A stretch of 64,000 nt of DNA from Streptomyces lincolnensis (GCF_001685355.1 NZ_CP016438.1:9486001-9550000); one strand, 5' to 3'; positions 35,108 to 44,717 are shown, counted from the first letter of the stretch. Program-made: numbers and translations. The notes: generated from the letters alone by a model not told the origin.

Positions 35108-37054
35108 TCACAGATTGAGCGTGAACCAGGTCGTCTTTCCCTCGTCGGTGGGCCGGACTCCCCAACTGTCGGCGAGGGTGCGGACGAGGAGCAGGCCACG
35201 CCCGGACTCCTCGTCCTGCGCCGCCAGCCGGGGCTGGGGGAGGTGCGGGCTGCGGTCGCTGACCTCGACGGTGAGTTCCGTGCTGGTACGGCTCAGGTGC
35301 AGGCCGATGGGCCCCTCCGCGTGCTGGACCGCGTTGGTGAGGATCTCGGAGAGCAGCAGGGGAGCCTCCTCCGCCGGGGGAACGCACTGCCAGGCGGTGA
35401 GGGCCTTGGTGAGGAAGGCGCGCCCCTCCGGGACGGAGGAGGGGAGGGCGGGCAGGTTGGTGGTGACCGCGGCGAGCGGGGCGGCCGGAAGCTGGGCCAG
35501 GAGCAGGGTGACGTCGTCGTCGTGGCTGTCGGCGTCGGGCAGCAGGCTGGTCAGTACGTGCTCGGCGGCGCTCTCCAGGCAGACGGCTCCGACGAAGAAC
35601 TTGTCGAGGACGGCGGTGAGTTCCCCGAGGCGCTCCTCGATGTCGCTGCCGGGCGTCTCGATCAGTCCGTCGGTGTACAGCACGAGGGCGGCACCGGGGG
35701 CTATCTCCGTACAGGACTGCTCGTAGAGGATGCCGCCGACGCCGAGCGGGGCGTTCACGGGTGTGTCGAGGGCGCGTACGCCGGAGTCCGGGTGGGCGAC
35801 CAGGATGGGCAGGTGACCGGCCGAACAGACGGTCGCGGTCCCGCTGTCCGGGGCGATGACCAGATAGCAGCAGGTGACGAGCTGGTCGGGGACGTCGAGG
35901 TCGGCGACACAGGTGTCCAGGGCCTGCATCAACTGGCGGGGCTGCATGCCGGTCTTGGCCAGGGCGTGCGCGGCGGAGCGCAACTGGCCCATGACGGCCG
36001 CGGCTTCCAGCCCACGGCCCATCACGTCGCCGATCAGGACCCCCACCCGACCGGCGCCCAGGAGGATCAGGTCGAACCAGTCGCCGCCCACGCCGGCGCC
36101 CTGGGTGGCGGGCCGGTAGCGGCTGGCCGTTGCCAGGCCGGGGATGGCGGGCGGGGTGCCCATGAGGCTGCGCTGGAGGGTGAGGGCGATGTGACGTTGT
36201 TGCTCGTAGAGGGTTTTGAGCTCGGCCTCCGCCCGTTTGCGGTCGCTGATGTCCCGGACGATCGCGCACGCGCCGACGACCGTACCGGCGGAGTCCCGGG
36301 TCGGCCACAGGGTGACGTCGACGTCCAGGAGTTCGTCCGTGCTGGTGACACGCAGCGTCTCGAAGTGCTCGACCCGCTCGCCCTGACGCAGCCGCTCCAG
36401 AAGCGCGGTGATCTCCCCTCGCCGCTCCGGCAGGGCCAGAACGGACACGTGCCGGCCGATGACCTCCTGGGCCTTGTAGCCGTACAGGCTCTGCGCGGCC
36501 GCGTTCCAGTAGGTGATGTATCCATCGAGGGTCTTGGCGAGGATCGCGTCCTGGGACGACTCGACGAGGGCGGCGAGTTCGTTGATCCGGGCCTCGGCGG
36601 CTTTGCGGTCGCTGACGTCTCGGACCGCGGCCGAGACCAGGAGTCCGTTCGCTGTCTCGAGCGGACTGAGGCTGATCTCGACCGGGAACTCGGTGCCGTT
36701 CTTGCGAAGGCCGTGCAGGTCGAGTCCGGCGCCCATCGGACGGACCTGGCGGTTGGCGGCGTACCCGTCACGGTGCCGGGTGTGGTGGGCGTGGAAACGA
36801 TGAGGAATCAGCAACTCGACCGGACGGCCCAGCAGATCCTCACGGCTGTAGCCGAAGAGGGCCTCTGTCTGGGCGTTGACCAGCCTGATCGTTCCGGTGC
36901 CGTCGACGATGACCATGGCGTCCGGAGCCGCCTCCAGCAGACCCCGGAACCGGTCCTCGTCCGCCGTGGGTTCACTTGACTGGATCTTTGTGCCGCAGCG
37001 GCATGGTCCGCGGTCCGTGCCGTCGGCCGATACCGGTTCAAGAAACGAGTCCAT
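35108..37054 (-). CDS. PAS-PAS-PP2C (SpoIIE-like) phosphatase with kinase-like C-terminus
   Basis: This 648-residue protein has two PAS domains (about 35-155 and 160-280), a PP2C/SpoIIE phosphatase (GVGGDWFDLILLG, LIGDVMGRGLEAAAVM, VLYTDGLIE, DDDVTLLLAQ) and an anti-sigma-like HATPase (LLLSEILTNAVQHAEG, EESGRGLLLVRTLADSWGV). Such proteins reverse anti-sigma-factor control in response to a signal. ATG 37054 is chosen by homology; the frame is open further upstream without homology. It converges on the kinase gene. A DevR-type palindrome lies 160 bp upstream. Confidence 0.9.
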   Translation of the reverse strand: MDSFLEPVSADGTDRGPCRCGTKIQSSEPTADEDRFRGLLEAAPDAMVIVDGTGTIRLVNAQTEALFGYSREDLLGRPVELLIPHRFHAHHTRHRDGYAANRQVRPMGAGLDLHGLRKNGTEFPVEISLSPLETANGLLVSAAVRDVSDRKAAEARINELAALVESSQDAILAKTLDGYITYWNAAAQSLYGYKAQEVIGRHVSVLALPERRGEITALLERLRQGERVEHFETLRVTSTDELLDVDVTLWPTRDSAGTVVGACAIVRDISDRKRAEAELKTLYEQQRHIALTLQRSLMGTPPAIPGLATASRYRPATQGAGVGGDWFDLILLGAGRVGVLIGDVMGRGLEAAAVMGQLRSAAHALAKTGMQPRQLMQALDTCVADLDVPDQLVTCCYLVIAPDSGTATVCSAGHLPILVAHPDSGVRALDTPVNAPLGVGGILYEQSCTEIAPGAALVLYTDGLIETPGSDIEERLGELTAVLDKFFVGAVCLESAAEHVLTSLLPDADSHDDDVTLLLAQLPAAPLAAVTTNLPALPSSVPEGRAFLTKALTAWQCVPPAEEAPLLLSEILTNAVQHAEGPIGLHLSRTSTELTVEVSDRSPHLPQPRLAAQDEESGRGLLLVRTLADSWGVRPTDEGKTTWFTLNL

Positions 37055-37214
37055 GTGTGCCCCAGCCCGCCGCGGGTGATGATTCGGGCTATTTGACTGT
37101 GTCAGGGCGGTGTTCCGGACGCTAAGTCGCCTAGTGCCCGCAGATAGGACGAACCTGTTCGCCGCTGACCGGATCGCTCCCTTCATCGGATGAGAGCCCA
37201 ACGGGGTCCAGGAC

Positions 37215-37230
37215 GGGGCCGTTCGGCCCA
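37215..37230. promoter_or_regulatory. DevR-type palindrome GGGGCCGTTCGGCCCA
   Basis: The core GGGCCG-TT-CGGCCC is a perfect palindrome. It lies in the divergent gap between the phosphatase gene and a decayed CRP-like gene, 76 bp before the latter's start codon. Confidence 0.55.
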
Positions 37231-37305
37231 TGCACGTGGCGGGCCCGTGACGGACGCTGAAGACGGACACCGTACGCGTCGGCCGACGCATGAGGAGGCG
37301 CCGCG

Positions 37306-37630
37306 ATGACCGTGACGACACCGCCCCGATCGAGCGCCACTCTCGCCGCCGAGCGTCGGGACAGGCTGATGGCCAGCGCGTGCGAGGCGATCCTCCCGCA
37401 GGGGAGCCGTCCTCCCGACAAGGGCGGACGACCGATCACTTCTCGCGCGACGGCGGTGTGCCCGGTCCACGCGTGAGAGTTCGACGCGGCAGCCGTACGA
37501 GCGATGTGCCGGACCGATCGGGCGATGGGGAAGGCGGTCGCCCTCCGGGGCGGCGGAGTGCTCGCCCACCGGCTGCACGCGACTCGCACCCGGCTGCTCG
37601 ACCTCAACGCCCCCTGCGGCAGCGGACCAC
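37306..37630 (+). pseudogene. Decayed cyclic-nucleotide-binding (CRP-like) protein
   Basis: ATG 37306 with GAGGAGG upstream starts MTVTTPPRSSATLAAERRD, RLM and ILPQGSRPPDKGGRP. This matches the first 35 residues of the intact protein at 56622 (MITTPTPSMLRALPAEHRH, TIPQGTRLFEEGGQ). The cNMP barrel is deleted and a stop follows. The C-terminus survives in another frame: FDAAAVRAMCRTDRAMG and VLAHRLHATRTRLLDLNAP, matching the end of the intact copy. It precedes a CBS-BON gene just as the intact copy does. Confidence 0.75.
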
Positions 37631-37688
37631 AGGGATGGGCGTGCTCGCTCGTCCCCTCGCCGACAACTGAGCAGTATCGGAGGACACC

Positions 37689-38411
37689 ATGCACGGCACC
37701 CCGCACATCGTGAGCGATGTGATGACCCGCACCGTCGTCGCCCTCGGCCGCGAGGCCACGTTCAAGGAGATCGTGAGGACCATGCAGCAGTGGAAGGTCA
37801 GCGCCCTTCCTGTCGTGGAGGCGGAGAGCCGGGTCGTCGGCGTCGTCTCGGAGGCCGACCTGCTGCCCAAGGAGGAGTTCCGCGACAGCGACCCCGACCG
37901 CCACACCCAGCTTCGGCGTCTGTCCGACCTGGCCAAGGCCGGGGCGGTGACCGCCGAGGAGCTGATGACCGCTCCCGCCGTCACCGTTCGCGCGAACGCC
38001 ACCCTCGCGCAGGCGGCGCGGGCGATGGCCCATCGGAAGATCAAACGACTGCCGGTGGTCGACGACCAGGGTGTGTTGCTGGGTATCGTCAGCCGATCCG
38101 ATCTGCTCAAGGTGTTCCTGCGCGCAGACGAGGAGATCGCCGAGGAGATCCGTCGCGAGGTCGTCGCCTATCTCTTCCCCGCACCGATCGAGCCGATCCG
38201 GGTGGCGGTGCACGACGGCGTGGTCACGCTCACCGGCCGTATCCGGGACACGACGCTCGTTCCCGTCGCCGCACGCCTGGTCCGGGCCGTCGAGGGGGTG
38301 GTGGACGTCGAGTGCGCGCTCATGGGTCCGCGCCGGCGACCGGACCTCGACCCGGACCTTCCGGACGGGACGGGAACGCCGCGGCCCACCGGAGCCTCGA
38401 ACGCCTCGTGA
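37689..38411 (+). CDS. CBS-pair plus BON domain protein
   Basis: This 240-residue protein has two CBS motifs (VSDVMTRTVVALG...VVGVVSEADLLPKEEF and ELMTAPAVTVRAN...GIVSRSDLLKVFL) followed by a BON domain (VRREVVAYLF-like, then VAVHDGVVTLTGRIRDTTLVPVAARLVRAVEGVVDVE). CBS pairs bind adenine nucleotides and such proteins occur in DosR-type regulons. The gene at 57096 is a close paralog. The original upstream partner, a CRP-like protein, is destroyed here. Confidence 0.9.
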   Translation: MHGTPHIVSDVMTRTVVALGREATFKEIVRTMQQWKVSALPVVEAESRVVGVVSEADLLPKEEFRDSDPDRHTQLRRLSDLAKAGAVTAEELMTAPAVTVRANATLAQAARAMAHRKIKRLPVVDDQGVLLGIVSRSDLLKVFLRADEEIAEEIRREVVAYLFPAPIEPIRVAVHDGVVTLTGRIRDTTLVPVAARLVRAVEGVVDVECALMGPRRRPDLDPDLPDGTGTPRPTGASNAS

Positions 38412-38489
38412 TGGGCGTCCGCAGGCGCAACGACCCGGCGCCCATGGGCTGTTGAACTGCCGCGAGCAGGGTGAAGGAGGTGCCGCCCG

Positions 38490-38948
38490 ATGACGAAGGG
38501 CCGTGCCGCGCAAGGGACGAAGCTGCGGTTCTGGCGGTGGCGACGCAACCCGCTCCGGCGGCGCAGTGACGTGACGGAGGCCTGGATCGTCCTCGCCGTC
38601 TGGGCGTTCACCCTGCTCGGCGGTTCGGTCGCCGGCCAGATCGCGGCGATGCCGCTGGAACGCGCCCTTGACGCACGGCGAGCCGAGATCCGGCCCATGT
38701 CGGCCGTGGTGACACAGGACGCGCCAGGGACCCCCGCCTCGGTGAGATTCGGGGGCACCGGCGACACGGTGTGGGTGGGGGTGCGCTGGACCACGGCCGA
38801 CGGGGCGACGCAGGTGGGCCGGACGAAGGCCGAACCGGGCACCGCCGAGGGCGATCGGGTCACCGTGTGGACCGACCGCACGGGAGCGCTCGCCTCCGAA
38901 GCAGCGAACAGCCGTACCGGAACCGTGAACCTGCCTGGCGCATCTTGA
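38490..38948 (+). CDS. Rv1733c-like membrane protein
   Basis: This 152-residue protein starts with a basic segment (WRWRRNPLRRRSDVTEAW), one membrane helix (IVLAVWAFTLLGGSVAGQI), then an extracytoplasmic region (VTQDAPG, VRWTTADG, GDRVTVWTDRTG). This is the layout of Rv1733c-family proteins of the DosR regulon, which normally carry a second helix near the C-terminus. Here the protein stops before that helix, so it may be truncated. It follows the CBS-BON gene by 78 bp. Confidence 0.75.
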   Translation: MTKGRAAQGTKLRFWRWRRNPLRRRSDVTEAWIVLAVWAFTLLGGSVAGQIAAMPLERALDARRAEIRPMSAVVTQDAPGTPASVRFGGTGDTVWVGVRWTTADGATQVGRTKAEPGTAEGDRVTVWTDRTGALASEAANSRTGTVNLPGAS

Positions 38949-39051
38949 TCATCGTCGCCCGTGCTGCTGCTTGGTGGCCGCCGAGTCCTGCCAAGGGGCG
39001 CCACAGGCCCCGCCGGCCTGCTGCCCCACGGTGGGTCACGTCATCGGTTCG

Positions 39052-40635
39052 TCACGCTCCGGGCTGACGACGGTGCATGGTCTCCAGAGCGGCGGCCAGA
39101 ACGTGGGGATCGTGATGGCCCTTGTGGACCGCGGGGGGCCGCCTGTCCAGGTTCAAGAGCTGCGCCACCGCCGTCCAGGCGGTGCGGACCGAGTACTCGA
39201 CGGTGAAGACGACGTCGTCGGGCACCTCGGCGAACTGCCCGATGAAGGCGAGGTTGACCGACCCCTCGGGTACGACGCCGGGCCGGTCGTCCCGGCGGCG
39301 GGCCAGGAACTGGCTGGTGATGTACGGCATCAGGCAGGGCATCACCGTGGAGGTCTCACGGACCCGCGCCGCCACCGCCTCGTCGAACGGCAGGTGGTGC
39401 AGGACCTCTTCGAGGATTTCCCGGCCGGAGCACATCGTCATCGGTTTGGGTGTGATGTCGCCCGCGCGGCCGGGGAACAACGCGTAACCCCACCAGACCG
39501 AGACGTCCTCGGGCTGGTCGCGGTACACGGGCTGGCGGGGCGCGACGACGGTGAGCAGCCAGTTGGAGTCGGTGAAGGTCATCAGGCCGCCCTTGCCGGT
39601 TGGGCGGCCGCCGAATTCCGCCAGCGCGTCGAGGAAGGCGGGATCCTTGGCGGTGACCGTGAAGGACTCCCAGCGGGACTCCTTGACGTGCTTGTCGAAG
39701 GCGTCCGGGTTGCCGAAGTCGTTCCGCCCGCATGCGAGCCGATGCCAGAGCAGCCAGGCGTCCGAGCGGTGGTGGGGCGGGCGCGGTGCGGCGGTGTGCG
39801 AGCCGAGACTGGAGGCGTCGGTCATGGAGCCGTTGGTGACCAGGACCAGGTCGTCGGGGGCCACGGCGATCTTCTCGTCCCGTCCGTTCCGGGAGACGTG
39901 GATGGTCTCGACCGTGGTGCGCCGGCGCCCGGGTGCGAGCTCGAGGTCGGTGACATGGCAGCCGGTGTGGACGGTGACACCGCGCTCGCGGAGCCAGGCC
40001 ATCAGGGGCCGCACGATGGAGTCGTACTGGTTGTAGCGGGTGCCGTAGATGCCCGACATGGAGGCGAACTCGGGGAGGAGATGGATGAAGCGCCGGAGGT
40101 AGCGGCGGAACTCGATGGCGCTGTGCCAGGGCTGGAAGGCGAAGGTGGTGCACCACAGGAACCAGAAGTTCGTGGTGAAGAAGTGCTCGCCGAAGCAGTC
40201 GGTGATCCGCTTGCCGTCCAGGTGTCCCTCGGGAGTGGCCAGGCAGCGGACCAGCTCCAGCCGGTCGCGCTCGGAGAACCCCATTGAGCGGGTGTCGACG
40301 ATCTTCCCGTCTCCGTCGACCAGGCGTGCGACGTCGTCCCAGGCGAAGTCCTTGTGACCGGCGAGGATCTCCTGCGTCACCGACACGGAGGGATCGTCGA
40401 GGGATGGAACGCCGGACAGGAGGTCGTACGTGCAACGGTATTCGGCCTCGAACATGCGGCCGCCGCGCATGGTGTAGCCGCCATTCGCCGTCCCGCCCGC
40501 GTCCAGGCTGCCGCCGATGGTCCGCTGCTCCTCGAAGAGTTGGATGTCCGAGCCGTCGAAACCGGCCTCGCGGATCAGGAACGTGGCCGCGGCCAGCGCC
40601 GCGATGCCGCTGCCCACCAGATACGCCTTCGCCAT
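39052..40635 (-). CDS. ohyA: Oleate hydratase (FAD-dependent, myosin-cross-reactive-antigen family)
   Basis: This 527-residue protein begins with the FAD-binding motif YLVGSGIAALAAATFLIRE and has FEEQRTIGGSLDAGG, then GGRMFEAEYRCTYDLL, FWFLWCTTFAFQPWHSA and GTRYNQYDSIVRPL. Oleate hydratases add water to the cis-9 double bond of oleate. The ATG start is set by GAGGAG about 8 bases upstream and the family N-terminus. It lies 87 bp downstream of the flavohemoprotein gene on the same strand and may be co-transcribed. No DevR-type palindrome was seen directly upstream. Confidence 0.92.
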   Translation of the reverse strand: MAKAYLVGSGIAALAAATFLIREAGFDGSDIQLFEEQRTIGGSLDAGGTANGGYTMRGGRMFEAEYRCTYDLLSGVPSLDDPSVSVTQEILAGHKDFAWDDVARLVDGDGKIVDTRSMGFSERDRLELVRCLATPEGHLDGKRITDCFGEHFFTTNFWFLWCTTFAFQPWHSAIEFRRYLRRFIHLLPEFASMSGIYGTRYNQYDSIVRPLMAWLRERGVTVHTGCHVTDLELAPGRRRTTVETIHVSRNGRDEKIAVAPDDLVLVTNGSMTDASSLGSHTAAPRPPHHRSDAWLLWHRLACGRNDFGNPDAFDKHVKESRWESFTVTAKDPAFLDALAEFGGRPTGKGGLMTFTDSNWLLTVVAPRQPVYRDQPEDVSVWWGYALFPGRAGDITPKPMTMCSGREILEEVLHHLPFDEAVAARVRETSTVMPCLMPYITSQFLARRRDDRPGVVPEGSVNLAFIGQFAEVPDDVVFTVEYSVRTAWTAVAQLLNLDRRPPAVHKGHHDPHVLAAALETMHRRQPGA

Positions 40636-40722
40636 CACGCAACTCCTCGTGCTCGTCGTGGCGAGGGAGGAAGTCAATACGGGTTCCTCCTCAGGACTCA
40701 GGCCGAAAGGGTTCGGCACGGT

Positions 40723-41937
40723 TCAGGCGGTGGTGTCGGGCAACCACAGGTCGGGGCCGAACACCTCGTAGCGGATGTGCTGTGCCGGAATCCCGGCGCG
40801 CAGCAGCTGGGCGCGGGCGTCGCGCATGAACGGCAGCGGGCCGCACAGGAACACCGTGGCGTTCTCGGGTATCTCGACTTCATGAAGGTCCATCAGGCCC
40901 TTGTGAGCGCGGGGTTCCTGCGGGCCGGGGTGCTCGTACCAGAAGATGGCGCGGGCGTTCGGCAGTTGTCGGACCAGTTCGCTCGTCTCGGTGCGCAGGG
41001 CGTGCTCGGCGGGGGAGCGGTCGGCGTGCAGGACCAGCACCGGGCGGGACGTGCCCAGCGCGGAGAGATGGGCCAGGATGCTGGTCATGGGGGTGCCGCC
41101 GATGCCCGCGGAGACCAGGACGACCGGAGCGGTGGCGTCGTCCGGGTCGTCGAGGAAGACGTCCCCGAAGGGTGCGGACAGGGTCAGTTCGTCTCCCTCG
41201 TGGATCTGGTCGTGCAGCAGGGTGGAGCCCTCGCCGTCCGGTGCGCCGACCGTGCCGGCGGCCCGTTTGACGGTGATCCGCCGGAGTTCCCCACCGGGGT
41301 CGGACGACAGGCTGTACTGGCGCAGCTGGTGCACGCCGTCGGCCATCAGCACCCGCACGCTCACGTACTGGCCGGCCCGCGCCCGTGGGGCCGGTTCGCC
41401 GTCGGCCGGACGGAGCACGAAGGACACCACGTCGGGGGTCTCGGAGCGGCGTTCGACGACTCTCCACCGTCTCCAGATCTGGCCGGGTTCGACGCCCGCG
41501 TCCTGGTACAGGCGGGCTTCACGGCCGATCAGGGCACCGGCCATCAGCCAGTACACCTCGTCCCAGGCGGCCGCCACCTCCGGGGTGACCGCATCGCCGA
41601 GCACTTCGGCTATCGCGCTGAACAGGTACTTGTGCACGATCGTGTACTGGTCGTCGGTGACTCCGACCGAGGCGTGCTTGTGCGCGATCCGGTCCAGCAA
41701 CGTGTCCGGGCGGGTGTCCGGCTCGTCGAGGAGTGCCGTGGCGAAACCGGCGATCGAGCCGGCCAGCGCGCGGCGCTGTGCCCCGCTGGCCTGGTTGCCG
41801 CGGTTGAACATCCCGTCGAGGAGTTCCGGCCGGTCGCGGAACATCGCGCCGTAGAAGCGTGTCGTGATCTCGTCCAGCGCGCCGGCCACGGCGGGCAGGG
41901 TGGCGCGGACGACGGCGGCGGATTCTGCGGACAGCAT
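40723..41937 (-). CDS. hmp: Flavohemoprotein (NO dioxygenase)
   Basis: This 404-residue protein has an N-terminal globin domain (about 1-140; proximal His in IAHKHASVGVTDDQY, distal region TTRFYGAMF), an FAD-binding domain (LRQYSLSSDPGG) and an NAD-binding domain (LVSAGIGGTPMTSIL, FLCGPLPFMRDARAQL). This is the complete Hmp architecture for oxidising NO to nitrate. ATG 41937 is chosen by homology. A perfect DevR-type palindrome lies 109 bp upstream, consistent with NO/hypoxia control. Confidence 0.93.
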   Translation of the reverse strand: MLSAESAAVVRATLPAVAGALDEITTRFYGAMFRDRPELLDGMFNRGNQASGAQRRALAGSIAGFATALLDEPDTRPDTLLDRIAHKHASVGVTDDQYTIVHKYLFSAIAEVLGDAVTPEVAAAWDEVYWLMAGALIGREARLYQDAGVEPGQIWRRWRVVERRSETPDVVSFVLRPADGEPAPRARAGQYVSVRVLMADGVHQLRQYSLSSDPGGELRRITVKRAAGTVGAPDGEGSTLLHDQIHEGDELTLSAPFGDVFLDDPDDATAPVVLVSAGIGGTPMTSILAHLSALGTSRPVLVLHADRSPAEHALRTETSELVRQLPNARAIFWYEHPGPQEPRAHKGLMDLHEVEIPENATVFLCGPLPFMRDARAQLLRAGIPAQHIRYEVFGPDLWLPDTTA

Positions 41938-42045
41938 GAAGACTCCCAGGCGGTGGGGTGGGGTGGGAAAGGCGCCGCGACCGAAAGGGCGACCGTCTTC
42001 TGTGTAGCAGGCACCGGACCGGGTTTCGGCTGCGCTGGGCGAACA

Positions 42046-42061
42046 GGGGCCGAACGGCCCC
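42046..42061. promoter_or_regulatory. DevR-type palindrome GGGGCCGAACGGCCCC
   Basis: A perfect palindrome apart from the AA centre, 109 bp before the flavohemoprotein gene. The divergent gap 41938-42358 holds no gene but contains this site and two more on the universal-stress-protein side. Confidence 0.6.
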
Positions 42062-42226
42062 ATCGATTCAGGCACAGCGGCCCCACGGGTCCCACCCGGG
42101 CCGGGGCCGGATGGGGCAGGGGCGACCACTCGTCGGCCCTGGCCGCTGCCGTCTCGGTCGCCGGAGGCGTTGGCGGGCGCTCCACAAGCAGCGTGTCCGA
42201 TCCACTGGGCCAACGAACCTGGTGAA

Positions 42227-42276
42227 GGGGCCCGTTGGCCCACCCCGTGTCACCGCCCACAGGGCCCACCGGCCCC
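42227..42276. promoter_or_regulatory. Two DevR-type sites before the stress-protein gene
   Basis: GGGGCCCGTTGGCCCA (42227-42242) and GGGCCCACCGGCCCC (42262-42276) lie about 117 and 83 bp before the universal stress protein start. Both fit the GGGNCC...GGCCC pattern less exactly than the site at 42046. Confidence 0.45.
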
Positions 42277-42358
42277 AGCCGGGGACTTGCGGCCCCTGCG
42301 TCACTGACTCCCCGCGGCCCGAGGCTGGGATCGAATCCCGTACGAGGAGGCAGAAACC

Positions 42359-43216
42359 ATGATCCGCAGTGTTGTCGTAGGTCTCGACGGCTCGGCCGAG
42401 AGCCGTGCCGCGGCAGAGTGGGCGGCCCGAGAGGCGAAGCGGCGCTTCCTGCCGCTCAGGCTGGTGCACGTCTGGGAGGCGGTCCCCGAGCCCATGGCCG
42501 TGGGTCAGTTCCTCGGCGCCGAGACGCGGCAGCGGTCGAGCGAGCTCATCCAGCGCGAGGTGGTCGAAGGGCTCAAGCAGCGTCACTCTGGATTGGACGT
42601 GTCCGTGGATCAGCTCCTCGGCCGTCCTGCCGAGGAGCTGACCCGGGCGGCGACGGATGCCGAGCTGGTGGTCCTCGGCTCCCGAGGGATGAGCGGCCTC
42701 GGGGGATTCCTCGTCGGCTCCGTGGGCCAGGCCGTCGTCGCGCACACCGAGCAGCCTGTGGTCCTGGTCCGTGCCGGTGAGCAGGCCACCGGCGGGCCCG
42801 TCGTCCTCGGGCTCGACACCGACCATCCCGACGACACGTTGCTCACCTTCGCTTTCGAGGCGGCCGCCCGCCGCGTCACACCCCTGCGGGTCGTCCACGC
42901 CTGGAACCCGCCGCCGTATTTCGCCTACGGCCTGCCCGCCGACCCCGAACTCGACGCCATGCTGGGCAAGCAGGACGCTGCCACGCTGGCCGAGGTGCTG
43001 CGCCGCTGGAAGGAGAAGTACCCGGCCGTCCAGGTCGTCGCGGAATCCCGTGCCGGGAGTCCCGCCGTCCACCTGACCGAAGCCTCTCGCGGGGCGTCCC
43101 TGGTCGTCGTCGGCCGTCGGATCCGACGCAGCCCGCTCGGCGCCCATATCGGCTCTGTCACTCACGCGGTACTGCACCACGCCGCCGCCCCTGTTGCCGT
43201 TGTCGCGCACGACTGA
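42359..43216 (+). CDS. Universal stress protein with two UspA domains
   Basis: This 285-residue tandem UspA protein has SVVVGLDGSAESRAAAEWAAREAK at the start, the ATP loop VLGSRGMSGLGGFLVGSV at about residue 105-120 and a second domain with VVLGLDTDHPDD and VVVGRRIRRSPLGAHIGSV. Mycobacterial two-domain Usps of this type are DosR-regulated ATP-binding proteins. The gene at 55221 is a paralog with near-identical motifs. DevR-type sites are upstream. Confidence 0.92.
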   Translation: MIRSVVVGLDGSAESRAAAEWAAREAKRRFLPLRLVHVWEAVPEPMAVGQFLGAETRQRSSELIQREVVEGLKQRHSGLDVSVDQLLGRPAEELTRAATDAELVVLGSRGMSGLGGFLVGSVGQAVVAHTEQPVVLVRAGEQATGGPVVLGLDTDHPDDTLLTFAFEAAARRVTPLRVVHAWNPPPYFAYGLPADPELDAMLGKQDAATLAEVLRRWKEKYPAVQVVAESRAGSPAVHLTEASRGASLVVVGRRIRRSPLGAHIGSVTHAVLHHAAAPVAVVAHD

Positions 43217-43287
43217 ACGCACCAGCACCCGCGGCGGTACATGTCTGCGTGAACCTGCTGGGTGAGCGGGGCGTCCAGGACGCAGTC

Positions 43288-43303
43288 GGGACCGATCGGC
43301 CCC
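43288..43303. promoter_or_regulatory. DevR-type palindrome GGGACCGATCGGCCCC
   Basis: One mismatch from a perfect palindrome, 102 bp before the alcohol dehydrogenase start. Confidence 0.55.
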
Positions 43304-43404
43304 ATTCCCGAGGACGTCCAGGACCTGCCGCCGTGCCGGGACGGAGCCAACGCTGGAATCGCACCGCACCGCACCGACAGAACAGAAACCTTGAGGAGCA
43401 TTCC

Positions 43405-44415
43405 ATGAAGGCAGCAGTCGTCCGGTCCTTCGGCGAGCCGCTGGTGATCGAGGAGCGGCCGGACCCGGAGCCCGGCCCCGGCCAGGTCCGCATCCGGCTG
43501 GAGGCGTCCGGACTGTGCCACACCGACATCCACGCCGCCCACGGCGACTGGCCGGTCAGGCCGACCCCGCCGTTCGTCCCCGGCCACGAGGGCGTCGGCA
43601 TCGTCGAGGCGCTCGGTGACGGCGTCACCCACCTGGAGGTCGGGCAGCGGGTGGCGGTGCCCTGGCTGGGCTGGGCCTGCGGGCGGTGCGAGCACTGCCT
43701 GTCGGGCTGGGAGACGCTGTGCGAGCAGCAGCAGAACACCGGTTACAGCGTGGACGGCGGCTACGCCGAGAAGATGCTCGCCACCGCGGACTTCGCCGCC
43801 CCGGTGCCCGAGGCCATCGACCCGCGCGACGCGGCCCCGCTGACCTGCGCCGGCGTCACCACGTACAAGGCGCTGAAGGTCGCGGGTGTGGCTCCGACCC
43901 AGCTGGTGGCGATCTCCGGCATCGGTGGCCTGGGCCACCTCGCCGTGCAGTACGCGAAGATCGCCGGAGCCACCGTCGCCGCGATCGACGTGACGGACGA
44001 CAAGCTGGAACTCGCCCGGGAACTCGGTGCCGACATCCTCATCGACGCCCGCAAGGAGGACCCGGCCGAGGTGCTCAAGGAGCACGGCGGCGCCCACGCG
44101 GCGATCGCGCTGGCCGTCAACGAGCAGGCGTTCGCCTCCGTCTACGGAGGGCTGCGGCGCGGCGGCAAGCTGGTCATGGTCGCCCTGCCCGCGGGCGGAA
44201 CCATCCAGGTGCCGATCTTCGACACCGTCCTGAACGGCACCTCCGTCATCGGCTCCATCGTCGGCACCCGACAGGACCTCGACGAGGTCTTCCAGTTGCA
44301 CGCCGCCGGACGCACCAAGGTCATCTACGAGACCCGCCCGCTGGCTACCGTCAACGAGTCCATCGCCGACGTCCTGGACGGGAGGATCAAGGCCCGCATC
44401 GTCTTCGAGATGTGA
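43405..44415 (+). CDS. adhP: Zinc-dependent alcohol dehydrogenase
   Basis: This 336-residue medium-chain dehydrogenase has catalytic-zinc residues in SGLCHTDIHAAHGDWP and PGHEGVG, the structural-zinc Cys cluster CGRCEHCLSGWETLC, and the NAD motif ISGIGGLGHLAVQYAK. The sequence is typical of AdhP, which interconverts ethanol and acetaldehyde. ATG 43405 has GAGGAGC upstream. A DevR-type palindrome at 43288 suggests hypoxic induction as a fermentative route. Confidence 0.93.
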   Translation: MKAAVVRSFGEPLVIEERPDPEPGPGQVRIRLEASGLCHTDIHAAHGDWPVRPTPPFVPGHEGVGIVEALGDGVTHLEVGQRVAVPWLGWACGRCEHCLSGWETLCEQQQNTGYSVDGGYAEKMLATADFAAPVPEAIDPRDAAPLTCAGVTTYKALKVAGVAPTQLVAISGIGGLGHLAVQYAKIAGATVAAIDVTDDKLELARELGADILIDARKEDPAEVLKEHGGAHAAIALAVNEQAFASVYGGLRRGGKLVMVALPAGGTIQVPIFDTVLNGTSVIGSIVGTRQDLDEVFQLHAAGRTKVIYETRPLATVNESIADVLDGRIKARIVFEM

Positions 44416-44457
44416 CCGGCGCCCACATGCCGGAAGCTGGACGGAAGACCACTCTCA

Positions 44458-44586
44458 CCGACGGTGGTCGTGGTGGCCGACCTGCTCGGCGGCAAGGGCG
44501 CCGACCTGGCCGAGATGGCCCGTATGGTCCTGCCGCTGCCGCCCGGCTCCACCGACGCCTGCCGCGCCTTCCTGACCTCGGCCTGA
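44458..44586 (+). pseudogene. Pyruvate phosphate dikinase N-terminal fragment
   Basis: A short frame reads VVVVADLLGGKGADLAEMARM, split here as VADLLGGKGAD and LAEMARM, then LPLPPGSTDACRAFL, ending in TGA. This matches the first ~45 residues of PPDK/PEP-synthase proteins, with the glycine loop LLGGKGA. The rest of the enzyme is absent. It lies in the 302-bp gap between adhP and the D-lactate-dehydrogenase-like gene. Confidence 0.65.
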
Positions 44587-44717
44587 TGGTGCCCGGGCTC
44601 GTCGCCACGCAGGTGCGGGCGATTCCCGAGGGCAGCCGGAGGGCTGCGACCTCCATCAGGCGGTGATGCCGGTCTACGGCGGAGAGGTGATCCCTCGCTC
44701 CGCAGGGAGGAGAGCAC

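Noticed and set aside
40354-42225. 623-codon plus-strand frame
   Set aside because: Antisense to oleate hydratase and flavohemoprotein; low-complexity Arg/Gly/Val composition and no motifs.
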